Shown here: positions 8,468 to 16,104 of the stretch, one piece after another
Position numbering within the stretch: position 1 is the stretch's first letter
How the letters are laid out: the number at the start of each line of letters is the position of its first letter
Source of the DNA: Candidatus Villigracilis proximus
GTDB lineage: Bacteria > Chloroflexota > Anaerolineae > Anaerolineales > Villigracilaceae
Assembly (NCBI GenBank): GCA_016715195.1
Contig: JADKBB010000041.1
Span: 1-26,958, forward strand
Direction of reading: 5' to 3'
Length of the DNA: 26,958 nt
The notes under the pieces: generated by a model
Told to the model about the DNA's origin: nothing
Seen by the model: only the letters and a program-made list of their open reading frames with translations
Database searches by the model: none
Position numbers and translations under genes: made by a program

Positions 8468-8632
8468 ATGAGTTCAACAGATACTCGCATTCCCGTCACC
8501 GTCTTGACTGGTTTTCTTGGCTCAAGCAAGACCACCTTATTGAATCGTGTTCTAGAAGAAAACGGAGAGACCTTAGCCAAAATCCTGTGCTGCTCAGTCA
8601 GGCAGGCGGCTTGTCGAAGTGGACGAGATTAA
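8468..8632 (+). pseudogene. COG0523/CobW-family GTPase, N-terminal remnant
   Basis: 54 codons remain. The start (AGAGGA 7 nt upstream) and the family opening IPVTVLTGFLGSSKTTLLNRVL are recognisable; intact members are roughly 300-400 aa. The Walker A motif reads GFLGSSKTT, with Ser in place of the usual Gly before Lys. After about residue 34 similarity is lost and the frame stops at 8630. No Cys-x-Cys-Cys metal motif, switch regions or C-terminal domain follow. GAAGTGGACGA occurs twice just downstream (near 8615 and 8634). Zur-regulated COG0523 proteins are known zinc-allocation GTPases; this copy cannot function. Confidence 0.78.
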
Positions 8633-8696
8633 GTGAAGTGGACGAAGAAATTTTAGCCACACTTGAATCCTGCTAAGGATAAATTCCTAAGAGAGC

Positions 8697-8819
8697 GTTT
8701 CTTAAGTTATTTTTTGTACACGGATTTGACGGATTGCACGGGCAATCACGGATAAATCCTAAAAAAATCCGTTCTTTTCCGTGCGCGAAGCGTCAGTGTA
8801 ATCCGTGTACTTAAGAAAC
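8697..8819. repeat. Small element with terminal inverted repeats
   Basis: GTTTCTTAAG (8697-8706) and CTTAAGAAAC (8810-8819) are perfect inverted repeats; just inside them, GTACACGGAT (8716-8725) pairs with ATCCGTGTAC (8801-8810). The interior repeats CACGGAT and ATCCGT words. At 123 bp and without coding capacity it resembles a MITE-like or REP-like noncoding element. No clear target duplication is visible. Confidence 0.65.
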
Positions 8820-8842
8820 AGTCTCTAACTCAAAAAGGATTC

Positions 8843-8930
8843 AACCACAAAGACACCTGCACTGCACCGCATATCATCCCCATATAGGGACTGCGTTTGG
8901 TGCAGTGCAGGTGAGGAGCAAAAAGAAAAA
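8843..8930. repeat. Dispersed hairpin repeat, copy A
   Basis: It begins AACCACAAAGACAC (8843-8856). A perfect 15-bp inverted repeat (8854-8868 with 8899-8913, CACCTGCACTGCACC) frames a 30-nt loop. The 3' part, TTTGGTGCAGTGC then GGTGAGG and A-rich sequence, recurs at 16799-16833 in copy B. Its right end abuts the ABC ATPase remnant. Confidence 0.65.
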
Positions 8931-8933
8931 AAC

Positions 8934-9107
8934 TTCATCTTTACCCTGCTCGCCACACACGATATGGACGTTGCCTTCGGCTGGGCAGAGCGCGTGGTAG
9001 GGATGGAGGAAGGCAGAGTGCGTTTGGATGGTTCATCCAAAGAAGTGCAGGCTGTTTTTGAATCTGAAAACCCCGCCTTTACGGGGTATGTTCCGCCGAG
9101 GTTGTGA
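8934..9107 (+). pseudogene. ABC transporter ATPase, C-terminal remnant (ECF/CbiO-like)
   Basis: 57 codons read from 8934 in one frame without a start, beginning FIFTLLATHDMDVAFGWAERV and ending at TGA 9105-9107. THDMD is the H-loop region that follows Walker B in ABC ATPases, and the WAERVVGMEEGRV segment resembles CbiO/ECF-type ATPases rather than ZnuC. The Walker A, Q-loop, signature and Walker B are absent. The 5' boundary coincides with repeat copy A. It is probably what is left of a metal-uptake ATPase deleted together with most of cobW. Confidence 0.75.
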
Positions 9108-9230
9108 AGAAAAGTAAGGTATGGTTCTCTCAACTTATCCATCCATCATGGTACACTAAATTTGCCTTCAACACAGCAATTCCAAATAAATCCAAAATCG
9201 CAAATCCAAAATCAAAAAATCGTAAATCAA
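9108..9230. repeat. A/T-rich leader with short direct repeats before znuC
   Basis: AAATCCAAAATC occurs at 9188-9199 and 9202-9213 with a 14-bp period, in low-complexity sequence. A TTG at 9162 would extend the znuC frame through this stretch, but the residues it gives (Gln/Asn/Lys/Ile-rich) look noncoding. TACACT at 9152-9157 is a possible -10, with no good -35. No Zur-type palindrome is visible. Confidence 0.45.
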
Positions 9231-10031
9231 ATGTCACATACTCCTCATCGACTTGAAATAGAAAACATAAGCATTGGCTACGGCGACAAAATCATCATGC
9301 AGGACTTGAGTTTTCAGGTTCCGCATGGCGCGCGCGTGGCTGTCGTTGGCCCAAATGGCGCGGGCAAATCCACATTGTTTAAAGCCTTGGTTGGGATTTT
9401 GCCCCTGAAAAGCGGGAAAATTTTTATCCACGGTGAAACGCTTGGCTCTCATAAAGATTGCGTGGCCTACGTGCCGCAGCGTGAAGATGTGGACTGGCGC
9501 TTCCCGGTGACAGTCAGCGACGTGGTGATGATGGGGCGGTTTGGTCAAATTGGCTGGTGGAGCAATCCGTCGAAAAAAGATAAGCAGATTGTCCGCAAAA
9601 GCATTGAGCAAATGGGAATCACCGATCTGGCAGACCTGTCCATTGGTCAACTCTCGGGCGGGCAGCAGCAGCGCGCATTTTTGGCGCGCGCCATGGCGCA
9701 GGAGCCGCACATCCTTTTAATGGATGAACCCTTCACAGGCGTGGATGCCACCACACAGGAAGTGACTTTTGGTCTGCTCGATCATTTACGCGAGAAACAA
9801 GTGACCACCATTATTTCCACGCATGACCTTAATCTCGCCGCCACACGCTTTGACCTTGTGCTATTAATTAATCATCGCCTGATCGCATTTGGCACGCCGC
9901 AACAGGTGTTTACAAAAGAAAATCTTGCATCCGCTTTTGGTAATTCTTTATTGGTAATGGAAAACGGAATGATGCTGGTGGATGAGTGCTGTCCGCCGGA
10001 TGAAGAACACCATCATATAGAGGTCAAATGA
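9231..10031 (+). CDS. znuC: Zinc/manganese-type ABC transporter ATPase
   Basis: 266 aa from ATG 9231, chosen because upstream sequence is repeat-like. All ATPase motifs are intact: Walker A GPNGAGKST (40-48), Q-loop Gln83, signature LSGGQ (141-145), Walker B ILLMDE (161-166) and H-loop His198. The C-terminus carries CC and a terminal HHH cluster (DECCPPDEEHHH), a plausible metal-responsive tail. It supplies ATP hydrolysis to the permease encoded next, which it overlaps by 4 bp (ATGA). ZnuC, MntA and SitB ATPases are hard to separate by sequence; zinc is preferred because of the Zur and ZnuA neighbours. Confidence 0.85.
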   Translation: MSHTPHRLEIENISIGYGDKIIMQDLSFQVPHGARVAVVGPNGAGKSTLFKALVGILPLKSGKIFIHGETLGSHKDCVAYVPQREDVDWRFPVTVSDVVMMGRFGQIGWWSNPSKKDKQIVRKSIEQMGITDLADLSIGQLSGGQQQRAFLARAMAQEPHILLMDEPFTGVDATTQEVTFGLLDHLREKQVTTIISTHDLNLAATRFDLVLLINHRLIAFGTPQQVFTKENLASAFGNSLLVMENGMMLVDECCPPDEEHHHIEVK

Positions 10032-10843
10032 ATTGGTTACTTGAACCCCTTACCTATCAATTCATGCAGCGCGGACTTTTCGCCTCGGTCATCGTCGGTG
10101 TACTATGTGCTGTCATGGGAACGTATGTTGTCCTGCGCGGCATGGCTTTTCTGGGTGACGCCATGGCGCACGCGATTCTGCCCGGGGTGGCAATTGCCTA
10201 TTTATTAAATGGCAACTTACTGGTCGGCGCGGGAATCGCGGCTGTCATTGTCGCTTTGAGCATCGGGCTGTTCTCACGCGAAGGCGTGGTCAAAGAGGAT
10301 ACCGCCATCGGAATCCTCTTTGCGGCAGCGCTCTCACTCGGCGTGGCATTGATTAGTTCCATGCAAACCTACGCCGTAGACTTATCTCATATTTTGTTCG
10401 GCGACGTGTTGGGAGTCAGCGCCGCAGATCTGTGGGTGATCGCCATTCTGAGTTTGATCATTCTCTTAACTGTTGCCTTATTCTTCAAACAATTTCTGGT
10501 TATCTCGTTTGATCCGGTTCTTGCTGCCACCCTGCGCCTGCCCGCTGAACTATTGAGAAATCTGATGCTGGTGCTTTTAGCACTGACCATTGTAGTGTCA
10601 CTGCAAACCGTGGGCGTCAGTCTCGCTGCGGCCATGCTGGTTACTCAGGCAGCAACGGCATATTTGCTCACACGAAGATTATTACCGATGATGCTCGTCT
10701 CCGCCTTGATCGGTGCATTATCATCGGTGATCGGACTGTATTTAAGTTATTACCTGAACATTGTTTCAGGCTCCACCATAGTACTAACGGCTACTGCGTT
10801 TTTTATGCTTGCATTCTTGTGGAAACGAATGAAATCTGTATAA
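10028..10843 (+). CDS. znuB: Zinc/manganese-type ABC transporter permease (ABC-3 family)
   Basis: 271 aa, about eight transmembrane segments and the PF00950 pattern, including GTYVVLRGMAFLGDAMAHAILPG (split here as GTYVVLRGMAF and LGDAMAHAILPG) near residues 37-59 and SLQTVGVSLAAAMLVTQAAT in the second half. It forms the membrane channel with the overlapping ATPase. With ZnuA broken, substrate delivery would depend on another binding protein or a repaired copy elsewhere. Its TAA lies within the -10 box of the next gene's promoter. Confidence 0.86.
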   Translation: MNWLLEPLTYQFMQRGLFASVIVGVLCAVMGTYVVLRGMAFLGDAMAHAILPGVAIAYLLNGNLLVGAGIAAVIVALSIGLFSREGVVKEDTAIGILFAAALSLGVALISSMQTYAVDLSHILFGDVLGVSAADLWVIAILSLIILLTVALFFKQFLVISFDPVLAATLRLPAELLRNLMLVLLALTIVVSLQTVGVSLAAAMLVTQAATAYLLTRRLLPMMLVSALIGALSSVIGLYLSYYLNIVSGSTIVLTATAFFMLAFLWKRMKSV

Positions 10844-10844
10844 T
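10817..10844 (+). promoter_or_regulatory. Promoter of the SRPBCC gene
   Basis: TTGTGG (10817-10822), a 16-bp spacer and a perfect TATAAT (10839-10844) that contains the znuB stop codon. AAGGAG precedes the ATG at 10887. Confidence 0.65.
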
Positions 10845-10886
10845 GGCTCTATCGTTTCCACTGTTTATTAATAAGGAGAAAACAAC

Positions 10887-11327
10887 ATGGCACTGATCGA
10901 AGTTTCCACCATCATCAACAAACCCGCAGACGTGATCTTCGCGCATATCACCAACCCTGATAATCAGAAAAACCAATACGTTGTCAGTGTTGAATTTGAC
11001 GGCCCGATAAAACTCGGCGCAAAATGCAAGACCACAGTGAAATCCACACAGGGTGTTGTCAATGTGATCACATCAGAAGTGATCGCTTTTGAACAAAACA
11101 AGGTCTACGGCACCAAGACCTTTGCCGCGCCGCCTGCCTCAGATGTAACCAGCACTTATCTTCTCGAAGCAGCGGGCAGCGGCACAAAACTCACCATGCA
11201 GACCGAAGCCATGCTGATGCCCGCAGGGATGCCGTCCATGCCCGGCATGGAAGATATGATCAAGAAGCAGATGCTTTCGAGTTACGAGAGTACATTGGCT
11301 GCGTTGAAGAAAGCCATTGAAGGATAG
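10887..11327 (+). CDS. SRPBCC-fold (CoxG/polyketide-cyclase-like) protein
   Basis: 146 aa. It opens with IEVSTIINKPADVIFAHITNPDNQ, the usual first strand and helix of SRPBCC (START-like) proteins, and ends with a long helix (KKQMLSSYESTLAALKKAIEG). Such proteins bind hydrophobic ligands in a central cavity; the ligand is not predictable. A Met-rich stretch (MLMPAGMPSMPGMEDM) precedes the last helix. AAGGAGAAAACAAC gives a strong ribosome site. It has its own promoter and terminator, so it is a single-gene unit. Confidence 0.8.
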   Translation: MALIEVSTIINKPADVIFAHITNPDNQKNQYVVSVEFDGPIKLGAKCKTTVKSTQGVVNVITSEVIAFEQNKVYGTKTFAAPPASDVTSTYLLEAAGSGTKLTMQTEAMLMPAGMPSMPGMEDMIKKQMLSSYESTLAALKKAIEG

Positions 11328-11349
11328 ATAGCTATTCCTGATGAATATG

Positions 11350-11377
11350 AAGCCCTTCTGACCGAAGGGCTTTTTTT
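11350..11377 (+). terminator. Rho-independent terminator after the SRPBCC gene
   Basis: AAGCCCTTC (11350-11358) pairs with GAAGGGCTT (11364-11372) across a 5-nt loop, followed by a run of T. Confidence 0.92.
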
Positions 11378-11445
11378 AACCACAAACTTCATTGGTCTTT
11401 GTCAACAACAACTGACCGGAAATTTATTTATTTATCAACAAGCGG

Positions 11446-11459
11446 TAGAATACAGCCCA
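11446..11459 (+). promoter_or_regulatory. -10 box of a probably leaderless peptidase transcript
   Basis: TAGAAT (11446-11451) ends 8 nt before the ATG at 11459. No Shine-Dalgarno lies between them. TTTATT (11423-11428) is a weak -35 at 17 bp. Confidence 0.45.
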
Positions 11460-12949
11460 TGCGAAACAAAACACCATTCTCACACAGACTCCTTTCCTTC
11501 TTTCTTCTTTCTTTTTTGGTTTCCTGCACTTCCTTTTCCCCGGCGTCCACGGCAACCCCTGCCGCATCGTTTACTCCCGCAGCAACCAATACTCCTTTGC
11601 CCACAGTAACTCCTGTGCCGCCCACCGCCACGCCCATCCCGGCGCCTGATCGCGCAAAATACATCCTCAACACAACCATTGACTATGACGCGCACACCGT
11701 CACAGTGGATGAAACCATTCTCTATCCCAACCTGACAGGCAGCCAGCTCAACACGCTGGTCATCGCCATCGTTCCCAATCTGTGGGATGGCAGTTTTACC
11801 CTCGGCAGTATTTCCATTGACGGCATTCCCACCACCACCTATTCCTTCACCGGCCAAAGACTGGATATTGCACTATCCTCCTTTGTTCTGCCGCGCGATG
11901 TGTTGACCATTAATATCCAATACACACTTTCCCTTCCATTTGCAGAACAGGAAGACCCTAATGTTTCGCGCCCGCGGATTTATGGATATACCAACCGCCA
12001 GTTGAATCTCACCAACTGGTACCCCTTTGTTGTCCCTCATGTCAACGGTGACTGGGTATTACATGAACCGTGGTTCTATGGCGAACATCTGGTTTACGAC
12101 TCAGCCGACTATGAAGTCAACCTCAAATTTACAGACCCCGCAACAACACCCATCGTTGCCGCAAGCGGAGTCCCTGAACCGCAAGCAGATTTCACCCGTT
12201 ACACCATCACCTCCGCGCGGACTTTTGCCCTCGCTGCCAGCCGCGAGTTTCAAGTCTCAAGTTTATTGGTCGGAGATATCACCGTCTCAAGTTACTATTA
12301 TCCATTAAGCGATAACGCCGGACAAGCCGCCCTGCAAGCCAGCGCCGAAGCCGTGCAGGTATTCAGTCAACGCTATGGGCCATATCCACACAAGTCGCTT
12401 TCACTGGTCATGGGTGATTTCAACGACGGCATGGAATATTCCGCATTCTTTTACCTCAGCCGCGATTTTTATAATCTCTACGACGGCACACCCGCAAACT
12501 ATTTAACCTTTGTCGCCGTACATGAAACATCCCATCAATGGTGGTTTGAACAGATCGGAAACGATCAGGCTTTACAGCCCTGGGTGGATGAAGCACTGGC
12601 CGCATATTCCGAACGGGTCTATTATGAAAATGTCCACCCTGATCTTGTAGGCTGGTGGTGGACCTATCGCATCGATTTTTACAAACCGCAGGGCTTTGTA
12701 GACATCCCGATTTATGACGGACAGGGCTTCCGCCCTTACACCAACGCGGCCTATTTTCAAGGCGCGCATTTTCTTGAAGACCTGCGCACACGCATCGGCG
12801 ATGAAGCCTTCTTCGCCTTCCTACAGGATTACGTCGTGCAAGGACAGGGGAAAATCGTCACCGCAAATGATTTCTTCCGCATCCTCAGCGAAAACACCAG
12901 CACAGACTATTCAGACATTGTGCGCCAATATTTTCAAAACATTTATTAA
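11459..12949 (+). CDS. M1-like zinc metallopeptidase lipoprotein, first paralog
   Basis: 496 aa from ATG 11459; the 20 residues in frame upstream overlap the promoter and precede the signal. Lipobox LVSC (Cys23) is followed by a Thr/Pro linker (about 30-65). The N-terminal beta domain (about 66-280) and catalytic domain resemble gluzincin M1 aminopeptidases. The zinc site is complete: HETSH at 355-359 and Glu378 in WVDEALAAYSE, matching HExxH-x18-E. The GAMEN-type motif appears as DGMEYSAFF. It is shorter than full M1 enzymes (about 850 aa), lacking the C-terminal helical domains. It is an extracellular, membrane-tethered peptidase; substrate unknown. Confidence 0.85.
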   Translation: MRNKTPFSHRLLSFFLLSFLVSCTSFSPASTATPAASFTPAATNTPLPTVTPVPPTATPIPAPDRAKYILNTTIDYDAHTVTVDETILYPNLTGSQLNTLVIAIVPNLWDGSFTLGSISIDGIPTTTYSFTGQRLDIALSSFVLPRDVLTINIQYTLSLPFAEQEDPNVSRPRIYGYTNRQLNLTNWYPFVVPHVNGDWVLHEPWFYGEHLVYDSADYEVNLKFTDPATTPIVAASGVPEPQADFTRYTITSARTFALAASREFQVSSLLVGDITVSSYYYPLSDNAGQAALQASAEAVQVFSQRYGPYPHKSLSLVMGDFNDGMEYSAFFYLSRDFYNLYDGTPANYLTFVAVHETSHQWWFEQIGNDQALQPWVDEALAAYSERVYYENVHPDLVGWWWTYRIDFYKPQGFVDIPIYDGQGFRPYTNAAYFQGAHFLEDLRTRIGDEAFFAFLQDYVVQGQGKIVTANDFFRILSENTSTDYSDIVRQYFQNIY

Positions 12950-14562
12950 TGTCCACTCCTCATTTACGCACTCCACCCGGGCATTCTGGAATACGTCTCG
13001 CTTTTTACGTTTTACTTTTTACTTTACTCGCCTCCTGCACTGCTCCAACTCCCACCGCGCAGGTTTTCCCAACCTTTATTTTAGTCACGCAAGACCCGAA
13101 CGCATCGCCCACGCCAACACCCTTTCAACCATCCGGGCAGATCGAAACACCGCTGCCGACCTTTACACAAGCGCCGCCCGCAACTGAGACTCCGACCGCC
13201 ACCGCAACCGCCACGCAGACGTTGACCCCGCTTCCTCCGACGCCGATAATTGCTCCAGTCACGTTGACAGAATCAGCGCCCGCGACTCCCTCCCGCACGA
13301 ATTACATTCTCTACGCAACTTTGGATTTCGCCGCGCACACACTCGATGTGGAAGAGACCATCCGCTATTACAACACCACGGGCGTGGCGCTCTCTGATAT
13401 TGTTTTATCGGTTCAGCCCAATCGTTATGGCGGAAGTGTTTTCGTCTTAAGCTCCATCGCACAGGATAATGTATCGCTGACAAATTTCACGATCAACGAT
13501 CAACGCTTCACATTGAATCTGCCGCAGCCGCTTCAGCCAAACTCGGCCACCACACTGACTCTCAACTTCAAACTCAACATCCCCGCCAAAGCCTCCAGTG
13601 GACTTTTTGGCTACGACTTCAACCAGATCAATCTCATAGACTGGTATCCATTCGTTGTGCCCTATATTAACGGTTGGGCATTGCATGACCCGATGCCTTT
13701 TGGCGAACATCTTGTATACGACTCTTCTGATATTGAATTAAATCTCAAGACGGGTTCCGATGTGATCGTAGCCGCCAGCGCGCCTTCAGATCAAAACGGC
13801 GAATGGACCCGCTACCGGCTGTACGGCGCGCGCACGTTCACACTCTCAGCAAGTACCGAATTTCTCGTGGCCGAATCAGCTGTCGGGTCGGTGGTGATCC
13901 GCTCGTATTATTTCGACGGATATAAAGCCGCAGGCGAGTCGATTCTATATTCGGCAGGACAGGCCGTCAGCATATTTTCCACAAAATTTGCGCCGTATCC
14001 ATACGAAACACTGGCGGTGGTGCAGACCGATATTCACGATGGGCAGGAATATGACGGACTGGTTTTTCTCGCTTCTGATTTTTACGGGCAATTTGGCGGC
14101 GGCGCGAAAAATAACTTAACCACGATCGGTGTGCATGAAATATCACATCAATGGTGGTATGGATTGGTTGGCAACGATCAGGCGCTGGAACCGTGGCTTG
14201 ATGAAATGATGGCAACCTATAGCGAGAAGATTTTCTTTGAATATAACTATCCCAATTACGGTGATTGGTGGTGGCAATATCGCGTGGATTTTTTCGGGCC
14301 GGCCGGTTATGTGGATACGCCGATCTATGCCTGGGGTTCACAGCGGTCGTATGTCAACGCAGTCTATTTGAATGGCGCACATTTTATGGATGATCTACGC
14401 GTGCGTATGGGAGACGATAATTTTTTCCGCTTTCTAAAAGGGTACGCTGCCAGTTACGGGCGCAGCCGCGCAACCACGTACGATTTTTTCGCCGCCGCGC
14501 GCGCCAATACCGACGCTGACCTTAGTGACCTGATCGCCGAATATTTTTCAGGTTCGCATTAA
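12949..14562 (+). CDS. M1-like zinc metallopeptidase lipoprotein, second paralog
   Basis: 537 aa; its ATG shares an A with the previous stop (TAATG), so the pair is translationally coupled. Lipobox LASC (Cys30), a long Thr/Pro linker (about 40-110), then the same domain order as the upstream protein. Zinc site HEISH (396-400) with Glu419, in the same HQWW...GNDQALEPWLDE context. Shared blocks such as LNTTIDYDAHTVTVDET against LYATLDFAAHTLDVEET show a tandem duplication with considerable divergence. Both keep all zinc ligands, so both are probably active. Confidence 0.85.
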   Translation: MSTPHLRTPPGHSGIRLAFYVLLFTLLASCTAPTPTAQVFPTFILVTQDPNASPTPTPFQPSGQIETPLPTFTQAPPATETPTATATATQTLTPLPPTPIIAPVTLTESAPATPSRTNYILYATLDFAAHTLDVEETIRYYNTTGVALSDIVLSVQPNRYGGSVFVLSSIAQDNVSLTNFTINDQRFTLNLPQPLQPNSATTLTLNFKLNIPAKASSGLFGYDFNQINLIDWYPFVVPYINGWALHDPMPFGEHLVYDSSDIELNLKTGSDVIVAASAPSDQNGEWTRYRLYGARTFTLSASTEFLVAESAVGSVVIRSYYFDGYKAAGESILYSAGQAVSIFSTKFAPYPYETLAVVQTDIHDGQEYDGLVFLASDFYGQFGGGAKNNLTTIGVHEISHQWWYGLVGNDQALEPWLDEMMATYSEKIFFEYNYPNYGDWWWQYRVDFFGPAGYVDTPIYAWGSQRSYVNAVYLNGAHFMDDLRVRMGDDNFFRFLKGYAASYGRSRATTYDFFAAARANTDADLSDLIAEYFSGSH

Positions 14563-14660
14563 ACAATATCCATCGTGAATATTTTTTTCGAAATTCAATT
14601 TGGTTTGGCAGGCCGAAGTCTGCATTCTGATATCGATAGTCTACCGTCTGAAAAATAATT

Positions 14661-15338
14661 ATGAAACGTCCCTATACATTTATCAACGTGGCTGCAACAG
14701 CCGATGGAAAGATCGACACCTTTGAGCGCAAAGGCTCTGCGATTTCATCTGCCCAAGACAAGGCCCGCGTGGATGAATTACGCGCGAATGCCGATGCGGT
14801 GCTTGTCGGGGGAAAGACTCTTCTCGAAGAACAACCCAAGCTGACCGTTAAGAGCGAAGCGCTGCGTGAGGGCAGAATCAAGCGCGGGGCGGCGCCGAAT
14901 CCGATCAAGGTGGGGGTTGTGACAGTCGCAGACATTCCGCTTGAGTCAGATTTTATTAAAGCGGGTCCGGCGCGAGCCGTAATATTTACTACATCACAGA
15001 CATCTATAAGCCACATCGAAGCTTTGCGCGCACACGGCGTGGAAGTCTTTGTGCATGAGTCGCCGCGTGTGAATCTGAAGCAGATGATGAACACATTAAG
15101 TGAAATTGGTGTAAATCGTTTGATGGTGGAAGGCGGCGGGACAATCAATTTTGAGTTGATGAAACTTGGTCTGGTGGATGAATTGATGATCTACATCGCG
15201 CCGCTGATCTTTGGCGGAGACCAGTCGCCCACACTCGCGGCCGGAAATGGATTTACACGAAATGAAGCCATTGCATTGAAACTGGAAAAAGTTGAAACGC
15301 ACGAAGATGGCGGACTACTACTAATTTATAAATTGTGA
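14661..15338 (+). CDS. RibD C-terminal-type reductase (riboflavin pathway)
   Basis: 225 aa, a stand-alone RibD_C/DHFR-like fold: FINVAATADGKIDT at the start, DAVLVGGKTLLEEQPKLTV (residues about 45-63), and VNRLMVEGGGTINFELMKLGLVDEL (150-174, in two blocks). It most resembles the 2,5-diamino-6-ribosylamino-pyrimidinone 5'-phosphate reductases (TIGR01508 type), an NADPH-dependent step of riboflavin synthesis. No deaminase domain is attached. The next gene, 7 bp downstream, is GTP cyclohydrolase II, supporting the role. No FMN riboswitch motif is visible in the 98 bp upstream. Confidence 0.8.
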   Translation: MKRPYTFINVAATADGKIDTFERKGSAISSAQDKARVDELRANADAVLVGGKTLLEEQPKLTVKSEALREGRIKRGAAPNPIKVGVVTVADIPLESDFIKAGPARAVIFTTSQTSISHIEALRAHGVEVFVHESPRVNLKQMMNTLSEIGVNRLMVEGGGTINFELMKLGLVDELMIYIAPLIFGGDQSPTLAAGNGFTRNEAIALKLEKVETHEDGGLLLIYKL

Positions 15339-15345
15339 GGAAAAC

Positions 15346-16104
15346 ATGACTACATTTACACATGAACAAATTGAACTATTAATCGAAGAAGATTGCTGTC
15401 ACGAATGTGAAGGCTATGGCAAGGATAAAGTTTGCGTCCATATCGAAGCCATTGCTGAATTACCTTCACGCTTTGGCGATTTTCATATCGTTGCATTCTC
15501 GAATAATCAGGATAACAAAGAACACGTTGCCATCATCAAAGGCGAAGTGCTGGGTGCAGATGATGTGCCTGTGCGGTTGCACTCTGAATGTTTAACCGGC
15601 GATGTGATCGGCTCACTGCGCTGCGACTGCCGCGACCAACTCGAGGCTGCCTTAAAGAAAATCGGCGAAATGGAAAAAGGCATTGTGCTCTATCTGCGTC
15701 AGGAAGGCCGCGGCATCGGGTTGACCAATAAGATCCGCGCCTATAGTTTGCAGGATCAGGGACTCGATACCGTTGAAGCAAATCTCGCGCTCGGCTTCCG
15801 TGATGATGAACGTGATTACGCCATCGCCGCGCACATGCTGCATTCGCTCAAGGTGCAGTCTATTAATTTGATGACCAACAATCCAAAGAAAATGGATCAA
15901 CTCACGCAATACGGCGTGAAGGTCAACTCGCGCATTCCGCACATTTTGCCAAGCAACGAACACAATCGTTTTTATCTTGAAACCAAAGCCGCTAAATCCG
16001 GTCACATGATCGACTTCAACGGCAAGGAACATCTGCCCGAACAAAGCGACAAACCGATCGTCGAAGGCATGGACGAATCTCAGATCAAGGCTATGTATGA
16101 CTAA
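15346..16104 (+). CDS. ribA: GTP cyclohydrolase II
   Basis: 252 aa. It opens the imidazole ring of GTP, the first committed step of riboflavin synthesis. Catalytic zinc ligands are Cys82, Cys93 and Cys95 in SECLTGDVIGSLRCDC; the GTP-binding and catalytic block LYLRQEGRGIGL spans 115-126, and LMTNNPKKMDQL is at 175-186. A 40-residue N-terminal extension relative to E. coli RibA carries Cys17, Cys18, Cys21 and Cys30 (CCHEC...VC), perhaps a second metal site. GAGGAAAAC precedes the ATG. It is in an operon with the reductase upstream and overlaps the SDR gene by 8 bp. Confidence 0.93.
   Translation: MTTFTHEQIELLIEEDCCHECEGYGKDKVCVHIEAIAELPSRFGDFHIVAFSNNQDNKEHVAIIKGEVLGADDVPVRLHSECLTGDVIGSLRCDCRDQLEAALKKIGEMEKGIVLYLRQEGRGIGLTNKIRAYSLQDQGLDTVEANLALGFRDDERDYAIAAHMLHSLKVQSINLMTNNPKKMDQLTQYGVKVNSRIPHILPSNEHNRFYLETKAAKSGHMIDFNGKEHLPEQSDKPIVEGMDESQIKAMYD

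Noticed and set aside
9162..9230. Longer N-terminus for znuC from TTG 9162
   Set aside because: The stretch is low-complexity direct repeat; the ABC domain begins normally after ATG 9231.
14563..14660. FMN riboswitch before the riboflavin pair
   Set aside because: None of the conserved RFN-element blocks is visible, and the 98-bp gap is too short for the full element.
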